DNA from: Thermoleophilia bacterium
GTDB lineage: Bacteria > Actinomycetota > Thermoleophilia > Gaiellales > JAICJC01
Length of the DNA: 37,173 bases
NCBI GenBank assembly: GCA_025928655.1
Contig: JAICJC010000021.1
Span: 1-37,173 of the forward strand
Direction of reading: 5' to 3'
Part shown: in pieces, positions 22,390-28,760 of the stretch
Layout: each line of letters starts with the position of its first letter
How positions within the stretch are numbered: position 1 is the stretch's first letter
Notes under the pieces: generated by a model
What the model was told of the DNA's origin: nothing
What the model saw: the letters and a program-made list of their open reading frames with translations, nothing else
Database searches by the model: none
Program-made: the position numbers and the translations under genes

Positions 22390-23097
22390 ATGGCGCCCCG
22401 AAACACCCACTGGACGCCGGCCCTCGCGCTCCTCCTGGCCGCGATCGCCGGGTTCACGGACGTGGTCGGCTACCTGACGCTGCACCAGGTGTTCACGGCC
22501 CACATGACCGGGAACACGTCGAAGCTCGGCATCGCCATCGGGACCGCGAACGTCTGGGCCGCGCTGCCGCTCGCGGCGGCGGTGGCGCTGGTCGCGGTCG
22601 GCGTCGGCGTGGGGACGCTCGCGTGCGACCTCGGCCGCCGCTGGCAGGCCCTGCTTGGACAGGCGATCCTGATGGCGGCCTTCACGGCGGTGGCGGCGTC
22701 CGCCGTGCGCCACGGCTCGGTCGCCGATCACACGCTCGAGGGCTTCTACGTCCTGCTCGCGCTCGCGACGGTGGCCCTCGGCGTCCAGACCGCCGCGCTG
22801 ACGCACATCGACGCGACCACGGTGCGCACGAGCTACATCTCGGGCATCCTCACGCAGCTCGCGCAGACCGGCGTCCGCCGGCTGGCCGGCCGCCGCTCCG
22901 AGAACGCCCGGCCCACCCTGTGGACGGCCCTCTGCCTGTGCTACCTCGGCGGCGCCACCCTCGCGGGACGCGGGATGGAGTCGGCGGGGACATGGTGCCT
23001 GGCCGCTCCGGTGGGGCTTCTGGTGTGGGCGGCGGCCGTCGACCGGCGGCTGGCTCGCCGGGGTGCTCCTGCGCAGGCCGCGCGACGGGGGTCGTAG
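22390..23097 (+). CDS. DUF1275 (YoaK-like) membrane protein
   Basis: 235 residues, about six membrane helices. The diagnostic opening is AIAGFTDVVGYLTLHQVFTAHMTGNTSKLGIAI, containing the conserved D-x-x-x-Y and MTGN motifs; later come VQTAALTHIDATTVRTSYISGIL and WTALCLCYLGGATLAG. Members are inner-membrane proteins of unknown function. An upstream in-frame GTG/ATG (22357/22360) would overlap the palindrome, so the ATG at 22390 is preferred, though it has no ribosome binding site. It ends 16 bases from the convergent arsC stop. Confidence 0.87.
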   Translation: MAPRNTHWTPALALLLAAIAGFTDVVGYLTLHQVFTAHMTGNTSKLGIAIGTANVWAALPLAAAVALVAVGVGVGTLACDLGRRWQALLGQAILMAAFTAVAASAVRHGSVADHTLEGFYVLLALATVALGVQTAALTHIDATTVRTSYISGILTQLAQTGVRRLAGRRSENARPTLWTALCLCYLGGATLAGRGMESAGTWCLAAPVGLLVWAAAVDRRLARRGAPAQAARRGS

Positions 23098-23111
23098 GCC
23101 CGCCTGCGGGC
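23098..23111. terminator. short hairpin between convergent genes
   Basis: GCCCGC-CT-GCGGGC, a 6-bp stem with a 2-base centre, fills the gap between the DUF1275 stop (23097) and the arsC stop (23113). It is a weak terminator candidate. Confidence 0.35.
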
Positions 23112-23112
23112 G

Positions 23113-23505
23113 TCAGGTGTCGAGCTCCGTCAGCAGCGCCTCGACCCGGGCGCCGATGTCGTCGCGGACGCGTCGGACGTCGGCGAGCGTCCGACCCGCG
23201 GGGTCGTCGAGCTCCCAGTCGATGTACCGCCTGCCGGGGATGTACGGGCACTCGTCGCCGCACCCCATCGTGACGACGAGATCGGCCCACTGCATGTCGT
23301 CCTCGTCGAGCTTGTGGGGGATGTTGCCGCCGACATCGACGCCGAGCTCGCCCATGACCCAGACGACCGGCGCATGGACATGCTCCGCGGGCCGGCTGCC
23401 CGCCGATCGGGCCTCGTGCCGGCCGTCAGCGGCGCGCACGAACAGGGATTGGGCGATCTGACTACGGCCGGCGTTCTGGACGCAGACGAAGAGGACGTTG
23501 CTCAC
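23113..23505 (-). CDS. arsC: arsenate reductase, low-molecular-weight phosphatase type
   Basis: 130 residues. The P-loop C8-V-Q-N-A-G-R-S (C-x5-R-S) binds arsenate, C82 and C86 in GCGDECPY are the likely resolving cysteines, and the catalytic Asp is in LDDPAGR (D100/D101). This is the thioredoxin- or mycothiol-coupled ArsC family, which turns arsenate into arsenite. The GTG start overlaps the aquaporin stop (GTGA). It is the last gene of the ars operon. It is close to full family length (about 130-140). The redox partner is not encoded nearby. Confidence 0.92.
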   Translation of the reverse strand: MSNVLFVCVQNAGRSQIAQSLFVRAADGRHEARSAGSRPAEHVHAPVVWVMGELGVDVGGNIPHKLDEDDMQWADLVVTMGCGDECPYIPGRRYIDWELDDPAGRTLADVRRVRDDIGARVEALLTELDT

Positions 23506-24212
23506 ACGAGCCCCTCCGTCCGCTCTCGACCGGCGGCTGCCGAGGCAGCCGGCCGGACCGGTTCGTCTCGCAGGATCCGGTAGGTGCCCGCGGCGATCAT
23601 GGCGCCCACGAACGGGGCGGTCAGATACACCCAGATCGAGGTGAAGTCGCCGGCGGCGATCGCCGGGCCGAACGACCGGGCCGGGTTCATCGACGCGCCG
23701 GTGATCGGGCCCCCGAACATGGCATCCAGGCCGACGGTTGCGCCGATCGCGATGGCCGCCGCCTCGCCCACCGCGCGCGTGTCGGTGGCGACGGCCATGA
23801 TCACGAACATGAGGAAGAAGGTGAGCACCCCCTCCCAGAGGAACGCCTGGGCGTCCGATCCGCTCGGTTGCGTTGCACCGACGTGTGCGACGTTGTCGAG
23901 GGAACCCCTCAGCACGAGAGCGGCGATCGTCGCGCCGCCGAGCTGGGCGCTCCAGTACAGCGGCACCCGGGCTGGGGGGAAGTGGCGCGAGACGGCGAAG
24001 GCGAGCGTGACGGCGGGGTTGAAATGGGCGCCCGATATATGGCCGACGGCATAGATCATGACCATGATCACCAGGCCGAAGCTGATGGCGACGCCAACAT
24101 GGCCGAGCGCGCGAGTCCTGCTGTCGACCATGATGGCGCCGCAGCCGGCGAAGACGAGCGCGAACGTGCCGACCGTCTCGGCCACCAGCGACCGGGCAAG
24201 GCGTCGATCCAT
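23502..24212 (-). CDS. MIP-family channel (aquaporin / AqpS-like)
   Basis: 236 residues, six membrane helices and two half-helices with NPA motifs: N65-P-A (HFNPAVTLAF) and N176-P-A-R (SMNPARSFGP). Overall short loops and the ARSFGP end suit an aquaporin or aquaglyceroporin. In an arsenic operon such channels (AqpS) can let arsenite leave the cell once ArsC has made it, in place of a pump. The ATG shares a base with the arsM stop (TGATG) and its stop overlaps arsC. Selectivity residues were not assigned. Confidence 0.9.
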   Translation of the reverse strand: MDRRLARSLVAETVGTFALVFAGCGAIMVDSRTRALGHVGVAISFGLVIMVMIYAVGHISGAHFNPAVTLAFAVSRHFPPARVPLYWSAQLGGATIAALVLRGSLDNVAHVGATQPSGSDAQAFLWEGVLTFFLMFVIMAVATDTRAVGEAAAIAIGATVGLDAMFGGPITGASMNPARSFGPAIAAGDFTSIWVYLTAPFVGAMIAAGTYRILRDEPVRPAASAAAGRERTEGLV

Positions 24213-25033
24213 CAGCAGCAGCCGGCGCGGGGGGCGGGCCGGCTGACCGGCAGGCCCCTGGCCGCGGGCCTCGCGGTCTTGACGGCCTTGAGGATGGCGC
24301 CGTGCATGCCGTCGGCCACCTGGTGGGTGAACTCGACCGAGATGTCCTCGAATCCCGCCGCCTCGAGCCCGGCCTCGTACTCGCCCCTGGAGAGGGCGCC
24401 GGCGATGCAGCCGACGTAGCTCCCGCGCCGCGCCCGCTGCTCGGCGGTGAGCTCGTCCTCGGCGACGATGTCGCTGACCCCGAGCCGGCCGCCGGGGCGC
24501 AGCACCCGGCTGATCTCGGCCAGCACCGCAGCCTTGTCGGTCGAGAGGTTGATCACGCAGTTGGAGATCACGACGTCGACGGAGTCCGCCGGCAGCGGGA
24601 TCTGCTCGATCAGCCCCTTGAGGAAGTGCACGTTTCGGACGCCGGCGTCCTGCGCGTTGTGGCGGGCCAGCGCCAGCATCTCGTCCGTCATGTCGAGCCC
24701 GTAGGCGGTGCCGGCGGGGCCGACGCGCCTGGCGGAGAGGATCACGTCGATGCCGCCGCCGGATCCCAGGTCGAGCACCGTCTCGCCCTCGAGCAGGTCG
24801 GCCACCGCGGTCGGGTTGCCGCAGCCGAGCGAGGCGAGCACGGCAGCGGCGGGCAGCTCGCCGCGCTGCTCGGCCGCGTACAGCGCCTCGCCGAACCTGC
24901 CGCCGCCGGCGTCGTCGGCGCAGCACTCTCCCGAGCCGCACCCAGGGCCTTCGCCCTCGCCCGTGACGGCTCGCGCCGCCTCGGCGTACTTCGACCGCAC
25001 CTGTTCGCGCAGCTCGTCCGCAGATGTCGTCAT
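24212..25033 (-). CDS. arsM: arsenite methyltransferase
   Basis: 273 residues. SAM-binding fold: VLDLGSGGGID (about 86-96) and AYGLDMTDEML. Three conserved As(III)-binding cysteines are C71 (LGCGNP), C159 (ISNCVINL) and C209 (GSYVGCIAGA), the arrangement known from ArsM/AS3MT. The N-terminal loop adds CGSGECC (32-38), and the C-terminus ends in CC, as in some bacterial ArsM. It methylates arsenite to methylated species that are volatile or toxic. The ATG overlaps the arsR stop (ATGA), and the stop shares a base with the aquaporin start. Confidence 0.93.
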   Translation of the reverse strand: MTTSADELREQVRSKYAEAARAVTGEGEGPGCGSGECCADDAGGGRFGEALYAAEQRGELPAAAVLASLGCGNPTAVADLLEGETVLDLGSGGGIDVILSARRVGPAGTAYGLDMTDEMLALARHNAQDAGVRNVHFLKGLIEQIPLPADSVDVVISNCVINLSTDKAAVLAEISRVLRPGGRLGVSDIVAEDELTAEQRARRGSYVGCIAGALSRGEYEAGLEAAGFEDISVEFTHQVADGMHGAILKAVKTARPAARGLPVSRPAPRAGCC

Positions 25034-25374
25034 CGACAACACGCTCCCTTCATGTCCGCCACGGCGGCCAGCGTCTCGACGGCCTCCGGCCGAAGCGAGA
25101 AGTAGGCCCACTTGCCCCGCTGCTCCCGTTCCAGCAGCCCGGCGTCGGTCAGCTTCTTCAGGTGATGCGAGACGGTCGGCTGCGACAGGCCCAGCGGTTC
25201 GACCAGGTGGCAGACACACACCGGCTCGCCGCTCGTGGCGAGCACGTTCACGATCCGCACCCGAGCGGGGTCGGCCAGAGCCTTGAACACGGCTGCCGTC
25301 GCCTCCGCCTGTTCGTCCGAAAGCGTCGGCGCGGCCAGCGGGCCGCAGCACGCGACCGCCTCGACCGTGCTCAC
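25030..25374 (-). CDS. arsR: ArsR arsenic-responsive repressor
   Basis: 114 residues from a GTG. Winged helix with KALADPARVRIVNVLA, then the metal motif PVCVCHL (C53, C55) at the start of the recognition region and LSQPTVSHHLKKL as DNA-reading helix. Extra cysteines at the N-terminus (C9, C10) and C-terminus (C112, C113 in GACCR) could serve as further As(III) ligands. It should repress its own operon by binding the TCGAT-repeat promoter region and leave on arsenite. The GTG overlaps the stop of the small Cys protein (GTGA), and its stop overlaps arsM. Confidence 0.93.
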   Translation of the reverse strand: MSTVEAVACCGPLAAPTLSDEQAEATAAVFKALADPARVRIVNVLATSGEPVCVCHLVEPLGLSQPTVSHHLKKLTDAGLLEREQRGKWAYFSLRPEAVETLAAVADMKGACCR

Positions 25375-25508
25375 GGCCGCCCCCAGCGCCGCGCCTTCTC
25401 GCGCGCCTCGGCAAGCACCGCGTCGCGGCGGCAGGCGGCGTCGCAGACGCTGCCGCAGCGATCGCAGAACTCGACCACGGATTCCCTGTCGGTGCGGAGC
25501 TTCAGCAT
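25371..25508 (-). CDS. small Cys4 protein leading the ars operon
   Basis: 45 residues from the ATG at 25508; an ATG at 25526 would add six. It holds C15-x2-C18-x3-C22-x3-C26 (FCDRCGSVCDAAC), then a charged helix RRDAVLAEAREKARRWGRP. The four cysteines suit one zinc or As(III) ion. The stop overlaps the arsR start by GTGA, so it is co-expressed with the regulator. I do not recognise a named family; it could be a metal carrier or buffer for the system. AAAGG lies about 11 bases before the ATG. Upstream ATGs lie inside the promoter and cannot be used from it. Confidence 0.6.
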   Translation of the reverse strand: MLKLRTDRESVVEFCDRCGSVCDAACRRDAVLAEAREKARRWGRP

Positions 25509-25526
25509 GATCTCGCCGCCTTTCAT

Positions 25527-25568
25527 ATCGACTACCATCAATATATCGAAGTTCATCGATTCCTGCAA
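25527..25568 (-). promoter_or_regulatory. ars operon promoter with ArsR-like operator repeats
   Basis: On the minus strand TTGCAG (25568-25563), 17 bases, TATATT (25545-25540) make a good sigma70-type promoter with a start near 25533. Over it run four repeats of TCGAT (one is TTGAT), with plus-strand positions 25555, 25545, 25537 and 25527, spaced 10, 8 and 10 bases, so about one helical turn apart. This AT-rich patch is unlike its surroundings and fits ArsR binding over -10 and start. Confidence 0.65.
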
Positions 25569-25588
25569 CGTGCCGCGGGCGAGCGGGA

Positions 25589-25594
25589 TACGGT
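25589..25594 (+). promoter_or_regulatory. -10 box (TACGGT) of a leaderless transcript
   Basis: TACGGT followed by 6 bases and the ATG at 25601 puts the transcription start on the ATG. No ribosome binding site is present. It is back to back with the ars promoter at 25540-25568. Confidence 0.45.
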
Positions 25595-25600
25595 CTTCGC

Positions 25601-26530
25601 ATGCAACGCGCCGGTGCCGAGCCGCCTCCGGTCTCCTCCGTCAGCTCGGCGCGGGTCGGGGCGATCCTGGGGGTGGCGGTGATCTGCGCCGGCGTCGCCT
25701 ACCCGGTGACCGCCGCTGCGCTGCGCCACACCAGTGCCTCCGTGATCACCACGAGTCGAGCGCTCGGGGGCGGGCTGGTGATGCTCCCGGTGCTGCGCCT
25801 GGTCGGCGCCCGGCTTCCGCGCGGGCTGCGGGCGTGGGCGTGGGTGCTCGCGATCTCGATCGGGAACGTCGTCCTGACACTGGCCGGTATCGCCGAGGGC
25901 ACCCGGCTCGCCGGGGCCGCGGTCGCGTCCGTGCTGCTCAACAGCGCGCCGTTCTTCGCCGCCCTGTTCGCGCGCATCTGGCTCGACGAGCACCTGACGG
26001 GCCGCCAGACCGCGGGGCTGGTCGTCGGGTTCGCGGGCATCTTGCTGATCGCCGGTTCGCCCGCGGGAGCATCCGGCTCCGACGTGCGTCTCGGGGTCGT
26101 CATCTGCCTGAGCGGCGCGCTCGGCTGGGCCGCCGCCGGTCTCGGGATGCGCTACCTCAGCACCCACGAGGCCGGCTTCGACGTCTACGGCGCGTCCACG
26201 GCCCAGTTCCTCTGCGGCGGCGTCCTGCTGATCCCCTACCTGGTCACCACCCGGCCCACGCCCACCGACTGGTCATCGGGCGACCTCTGGGCCAGCCTCG
26301 CCTTCCTCGTCCTCGGCGCCCAGGTCGTCACCTACATCGGCTTCTACGTCGCCCTCAGCCACTGGACGAGCGCCCGCGTCTTCTCCTGGACGTTCCTCGT
26401 CCCCGCCGTCGCCGTCGGCATCGAGGCGCTCCAGGGCAGCCTCCCCGGCGCGGCCGCAAGCCTGGGCCTCGTGATCGTGATCGTCGGCGTCGGTCTCGTC
26501 ACCAGCCGCGCCGATCGCCGCCGCGCCTGA
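25601..26530 (+). CDS. EamA/DMT-family transporter
   Basis: 309 residues with ten membrane helices in two EamA repeats (about 18-145 and 160-305). Landmarks: the RALGGGLVMLPVL block, the helix-loop GAAVASVLLNSAPFFAALFA-RIWLDEHLTGRQ, then GFAGILLIAG, repeated in the second half as QVVTYIGFYVALSHWTSARV-FSWTFLVPAVAV. DMT transporters export amino acids, metabolites or drugs; the substrate is not readable. It is divergent from the ars operon with about 90 bases between start codons, so a link to arsenic is possible but not supported. Confidence 0.88.
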   Translation: MQRAGAEPPPVSSVSSARVGAILGVAVICAGVAYPVTAAALRHTSASVITTSRALGGGLVMLPVLRLVGARLPRGLRAWAWVLAISIGNVVLTLAGIAEGTRLAGAAVASVLLNSAPFFAALFARIWLDEHLTGRQTAGLVVGFAGILLIAGSPAGASGSDVRLGVVICLSGALGWAAAGLGMRYLSTHEAGFDVYGASTAQFLCGGVLLIPYLVTTRPTPTDWSSGDLWASLAFLVLGAQVVTYIGFYVALSHWTSARVFSWTFLVPAVAVGIEALQGSLPGAAASLGLVIVIVGVGLVTSRADRRRA

Positions 26531-26540
26531 ACGGGCCGGG

Positions 26541-28154
26541 CTACGCCGGCCTCTCCCGGCGCAGCGACTCGAGCGGCAGGGTGTTCACCACGGCGGCGGC
26601 CGGCGCGCCTCCCCTGCGGGCGGTGTGCACGGCGTAGGTCATGCTCCCGAGCCCGGCCGCCGAGTGGGCGTCGCTCCCGCACGTGATGCGCACACCCGCG
26701 GCGAGCGCCTCCCGGACATGGTCGGCGGACAGGTCGAGCCGGCTCGCGAGCCCGTTCACCTCGAGCGCGACGCCCGTCTCGAGGGCCGCCTCGAAGGTGC
26801 GCTCGAGGTCGAGCGCGTTCTCGGCCCGGTGGCCGATGATGCGGCCGGTGGGGTGGCTGAGGCAGCACGCCGCCGGGTGGTGCATGGCGTGGACGACCCG
26901 GGCGGTCAGGTCCTCACGTCCGGCCCGCTGGCCCGCGTGGAGCGAGATCTGCACCCAGTCGAGCTCGTCCAGCACGTCGTCCGGCAGGTCGAGGCCGCCG
27001 TCGGGCAGGATGTCGCACTCGGCGCCCCGCAGGACGCGGAACGGGGCGAGCGCCGCGTTCGCCGCCTCGATCTCGGCCGCCTGCCGGCGCAGATCGTCGG
27101 CGTCGAGTCCGGGCACGACCCGCACGGCCCGGGTGTGGTCGCAGATGGCGACGTAGTCGTAGCCGCGGTCGCGGGCGGCCTCGGCCATCTCGCGCACGCC
27201 GGCGCGGCCGTCCGACCAGGTCGTGTGGCAGTGCAGGTCGCCGCGGATGGCCGTCATGTCGAGGAGCCCGGCGGGCGCCGGCGCCCCGACCTCGCGCAGC
27301 TCGGGCGGGACCGGATCGAGGTGCAGGAGCGCGTAGACGCCCTCCTCGGTGGCGGCCTCCGGAAGCGGCCCGAGGCCGAGGACGTAGCCCTCGGACCCGG
27401 TTGCGCGGAGGAGCGCCGTGCCCAGCTGCCCGGCCGGTGCGGCGACGAGCTCGACCGGGATGCCGTCGAGGCTGACGCCGACGTCCGGCGCCAGCATGGC
27501 CACGATCTCGGGCAGGGCGGCGAACCGGTCCCTGATCTCGTCCGGGCGCTCGGCCGGCGCCACCACCGCCAGCCGCACCGGCCGGTCGACCCAGCGGCGC
27601 ACGTCGCCGGCGACCATGCCACCGAGCGCGCCGGCGATGGGCTCGCACAGGGCCCGCGCCCGGTCGAGCATGAGGCCGGTGCGGAGTGGCGGTGCCGGCG
27701 CGGCCAGCGCCGCGGCGATCCGCGCCTCGGTATGCGGGCCCACGCCGGGGACGCTCGCGAGGCGGCCTTCCTCGGCCGCGGCGCGCAGCTCGGCCACCGT
27801 CCGGACACCCAGTGCGGCGCCGACGGCCATCAGCCTGTTGGCGCTGAGCCCGTGCATGCGCCCGAAGGCCGCGAGCTCGGGCGAGATCGTCGTGCGCAGC
27901 TCGTCCAGCTCGGCGATCCGGCCCGTCTCCACGAGCTCGCGCATGCGCCGCTCGAGCCCCGGGCCGACGCCTCGCAGCTCCCGCACGCGCCCGTCCCGGA
28001 TCAGGCCGGCGATCGGGAGGGGCGTGCTGCGCACGAGCCCGGCGCCGCGCCGGAAGGCCCGCACCGCGTGGCCGCTCGCCCCGGAGAGCTCGAGCAGCGC
28101 CGCGTACTCCGCAAGCGCCGAGGAGATGTCCTCGTTCGAGGGCGGGGCGTTCAT
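26541..28154 (-). CDS. PolX/PHP-family protein with degenerate polymerase core
   Basis: 537 residues. Order: PolX-type N-terminal helix-hairpin-helix region (GVGPGLERRMRELVETG, about 62-78; VPGVGPHTEARI, 135-146), polymerase core (about 160-295), PHP domain (about 303-537). The palm motif that reads G-S-x-R-R-G...G-D-x-D in active PolX is here AGDVRRWVDRPVRLAVVA (182-199): the Asp pair is V193/L195, and the third Asp is lost too (PVELVAA, 233-239). The PHP metal residues look intact: H308, H310, D315, D339, H340, E379, H406, H434, D495, H497. So it is likely a phosphoesterase or nuclease in DNA repair without polymerase. The ATG has no ribosome binding site. Confidence 0.87.
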   Translation of the reverse strand: MNAPPSNEDISSALAEYAALLELSGASGHAVRAFRRGAGLVRSTPLPIAGLIRDGRVRELRGVGPGLERRMRELVETGRIAELDELRTTISPELAAFGRMHGLSANRLMAVGAALGVRTVAELRAAAEEGRLASVPGVGPHTEARIAAALAAPAPPLRTGLMLDRARALCEPIAGALGGMVAGDVRRWVDRPVRLAVVAPAERPDEIRDRFAALPEIVAMLAPDVGVSLDGIPVELVAAPAGQLGTALLRATGSEGYVLGLGPLPEAATEEGVYALLHLDPVPPELREVGAPAPAGLLDMTAIRGDLHCHTTWSDGRAGVREMAEAARDRGYDYVAICDHTRAVRVVPGLDADDLRRQAAEIEAANAALAPFRVLRGAECDILPDGGLDLPDDVLDELDWVQISLHAGQRAGREDLTARVVHAMHHPAACCLSHPTGRIIGHRAENALDLERTFEAALETGVALEVNGLASRLDLSADHVREALAAGVRITCGSDAHSAAGLGSMTYAVHTARRGGAPAAAVVNTLPLESLRRERPA

Positions 28155-28159
28155 GGTAT

Positions 28160-28189
28160 GGGGACAGTCCCGATGCGGGGACTGTCCCC
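28160..28189. repeat. GGGGAC-A-GTCCC double palindrome, second copy
   Basis: Arms 28160-28171 and 28178-28189 with a 6-base centre GATGCG, flanked by GTAT and ATAC to lengthen the stem with one bulge. It is nearly the same as the element at 16201-16232, some 12 kb away. It sits 11 bases after the DUF892 stop and 5 bases before the polX-like ATG on the same strand, so it should end the first transcript and leaves no room for a usual promoter or ribosome binding site for the second. Confidence 0.85.
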
Positions 28190-28200
28190 GATACGAGCGA

Positions 28201-28689
28201 CTAGCGGGCTGCCTTGTTCACCGACTTCTCGGCGATCTTCGTCAGCTTCTCGTCGGCGGCCGACTCCTCGTCGAGCGTCTCGTTCAGCAGCTTGGCCGCG
28301 TCCGTATGCCCGAGCTGCTGGGCCAGCGAGCGCGCCGTGCCGTAGGCAGCGATCTCGTAGTGCTCGACCCGCTGGGCCGCGCCGATCAGGGCGGCATCGC
28401 GGGCGTCGCCGTCGCCGTCCGCCTCGGCGACCTCGCTACCCTCGCTGATCAGGCCCTCCATCCCGTCGCAGTGCTCGCTCTCGGGCTGGATGCCGATCGC
28501 CTGGAAGACCTCCTCGAGCCGCTTCACGTGGCCCCGGGTCTCCTCGAGGTGCTCGCTGATCGCGTCCTGCAGCTCCTTGGACGAGGCTGCCTCGACGATG
28601 TCGGGCAGCGCCTCGACCAGCTGCTTCTCGGCGCTGTACAGATCCTTCAGCTCTTCCTCGAGCACGTCGTCGAGCGACTTCAGCTCCAT
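28201..28689 (-). CDS. DUF892 (YciE/YciF-like) ferritin-fold protein
   Basis: 162 residues, a single four-helix bundle. Seen: LYSAEKQLVEALP (helix 1 with Glu), SEHLEETRGHVKRLEEVF (helix 2, E-x-x-x-x-H), RVEHYEIAAYGTA (helix 3) and NETLDEESAADEKL (helix 4), which supply the ferroxidase-type Glu and His residues. It is the typical length. The relation to the double-size protein at 12350 is by family only. YciE/YciF proteins respond to osmotic or oxidative stress; function is unproven. GGAGGG lies 6 bases before the ATG, and a sigmaB-like promoter lies 40 bases further up. Confidence 0.9.
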   Translation of the reverse strand: MELKSLDDVLEEELKDLYSAEKQLVEALPDIVEAASSKELQDAISEHLEETRGHVKRLEEVFQAIGIQPESEHCDGMEGLISEGSEVAEADGDGDARDAALIGAAQRVEHYEIAAYGTARSLAQQLGHTDAAKLLNETLDEESAADEKLTKIAEKSVNKAAR

Positions 28690-28728
28690 GGGTTCCCTCC
28701 CCGGTCGGTGTGCGATGTGAGCGCGGAC

Positions 28729-28755
28729 CTACCCACGCGCCGGGACGTGACAAAC
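28729..28755 (-). promoter_or_regulatory. possible sigmaB-like promoter of the DUF892 gene
   Basis: Minus-strand GTTT (28755-28752), 17 bases, GGGTAG (28734-28729). The spacing is at the long end and the -10 has one mismatch. It lies 40 bases before the ATG at 28689, a layout like that of the other DUF892 gene at 12350. Confidence 0.45.
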
Positions 28756-28760
28756 GCGCG

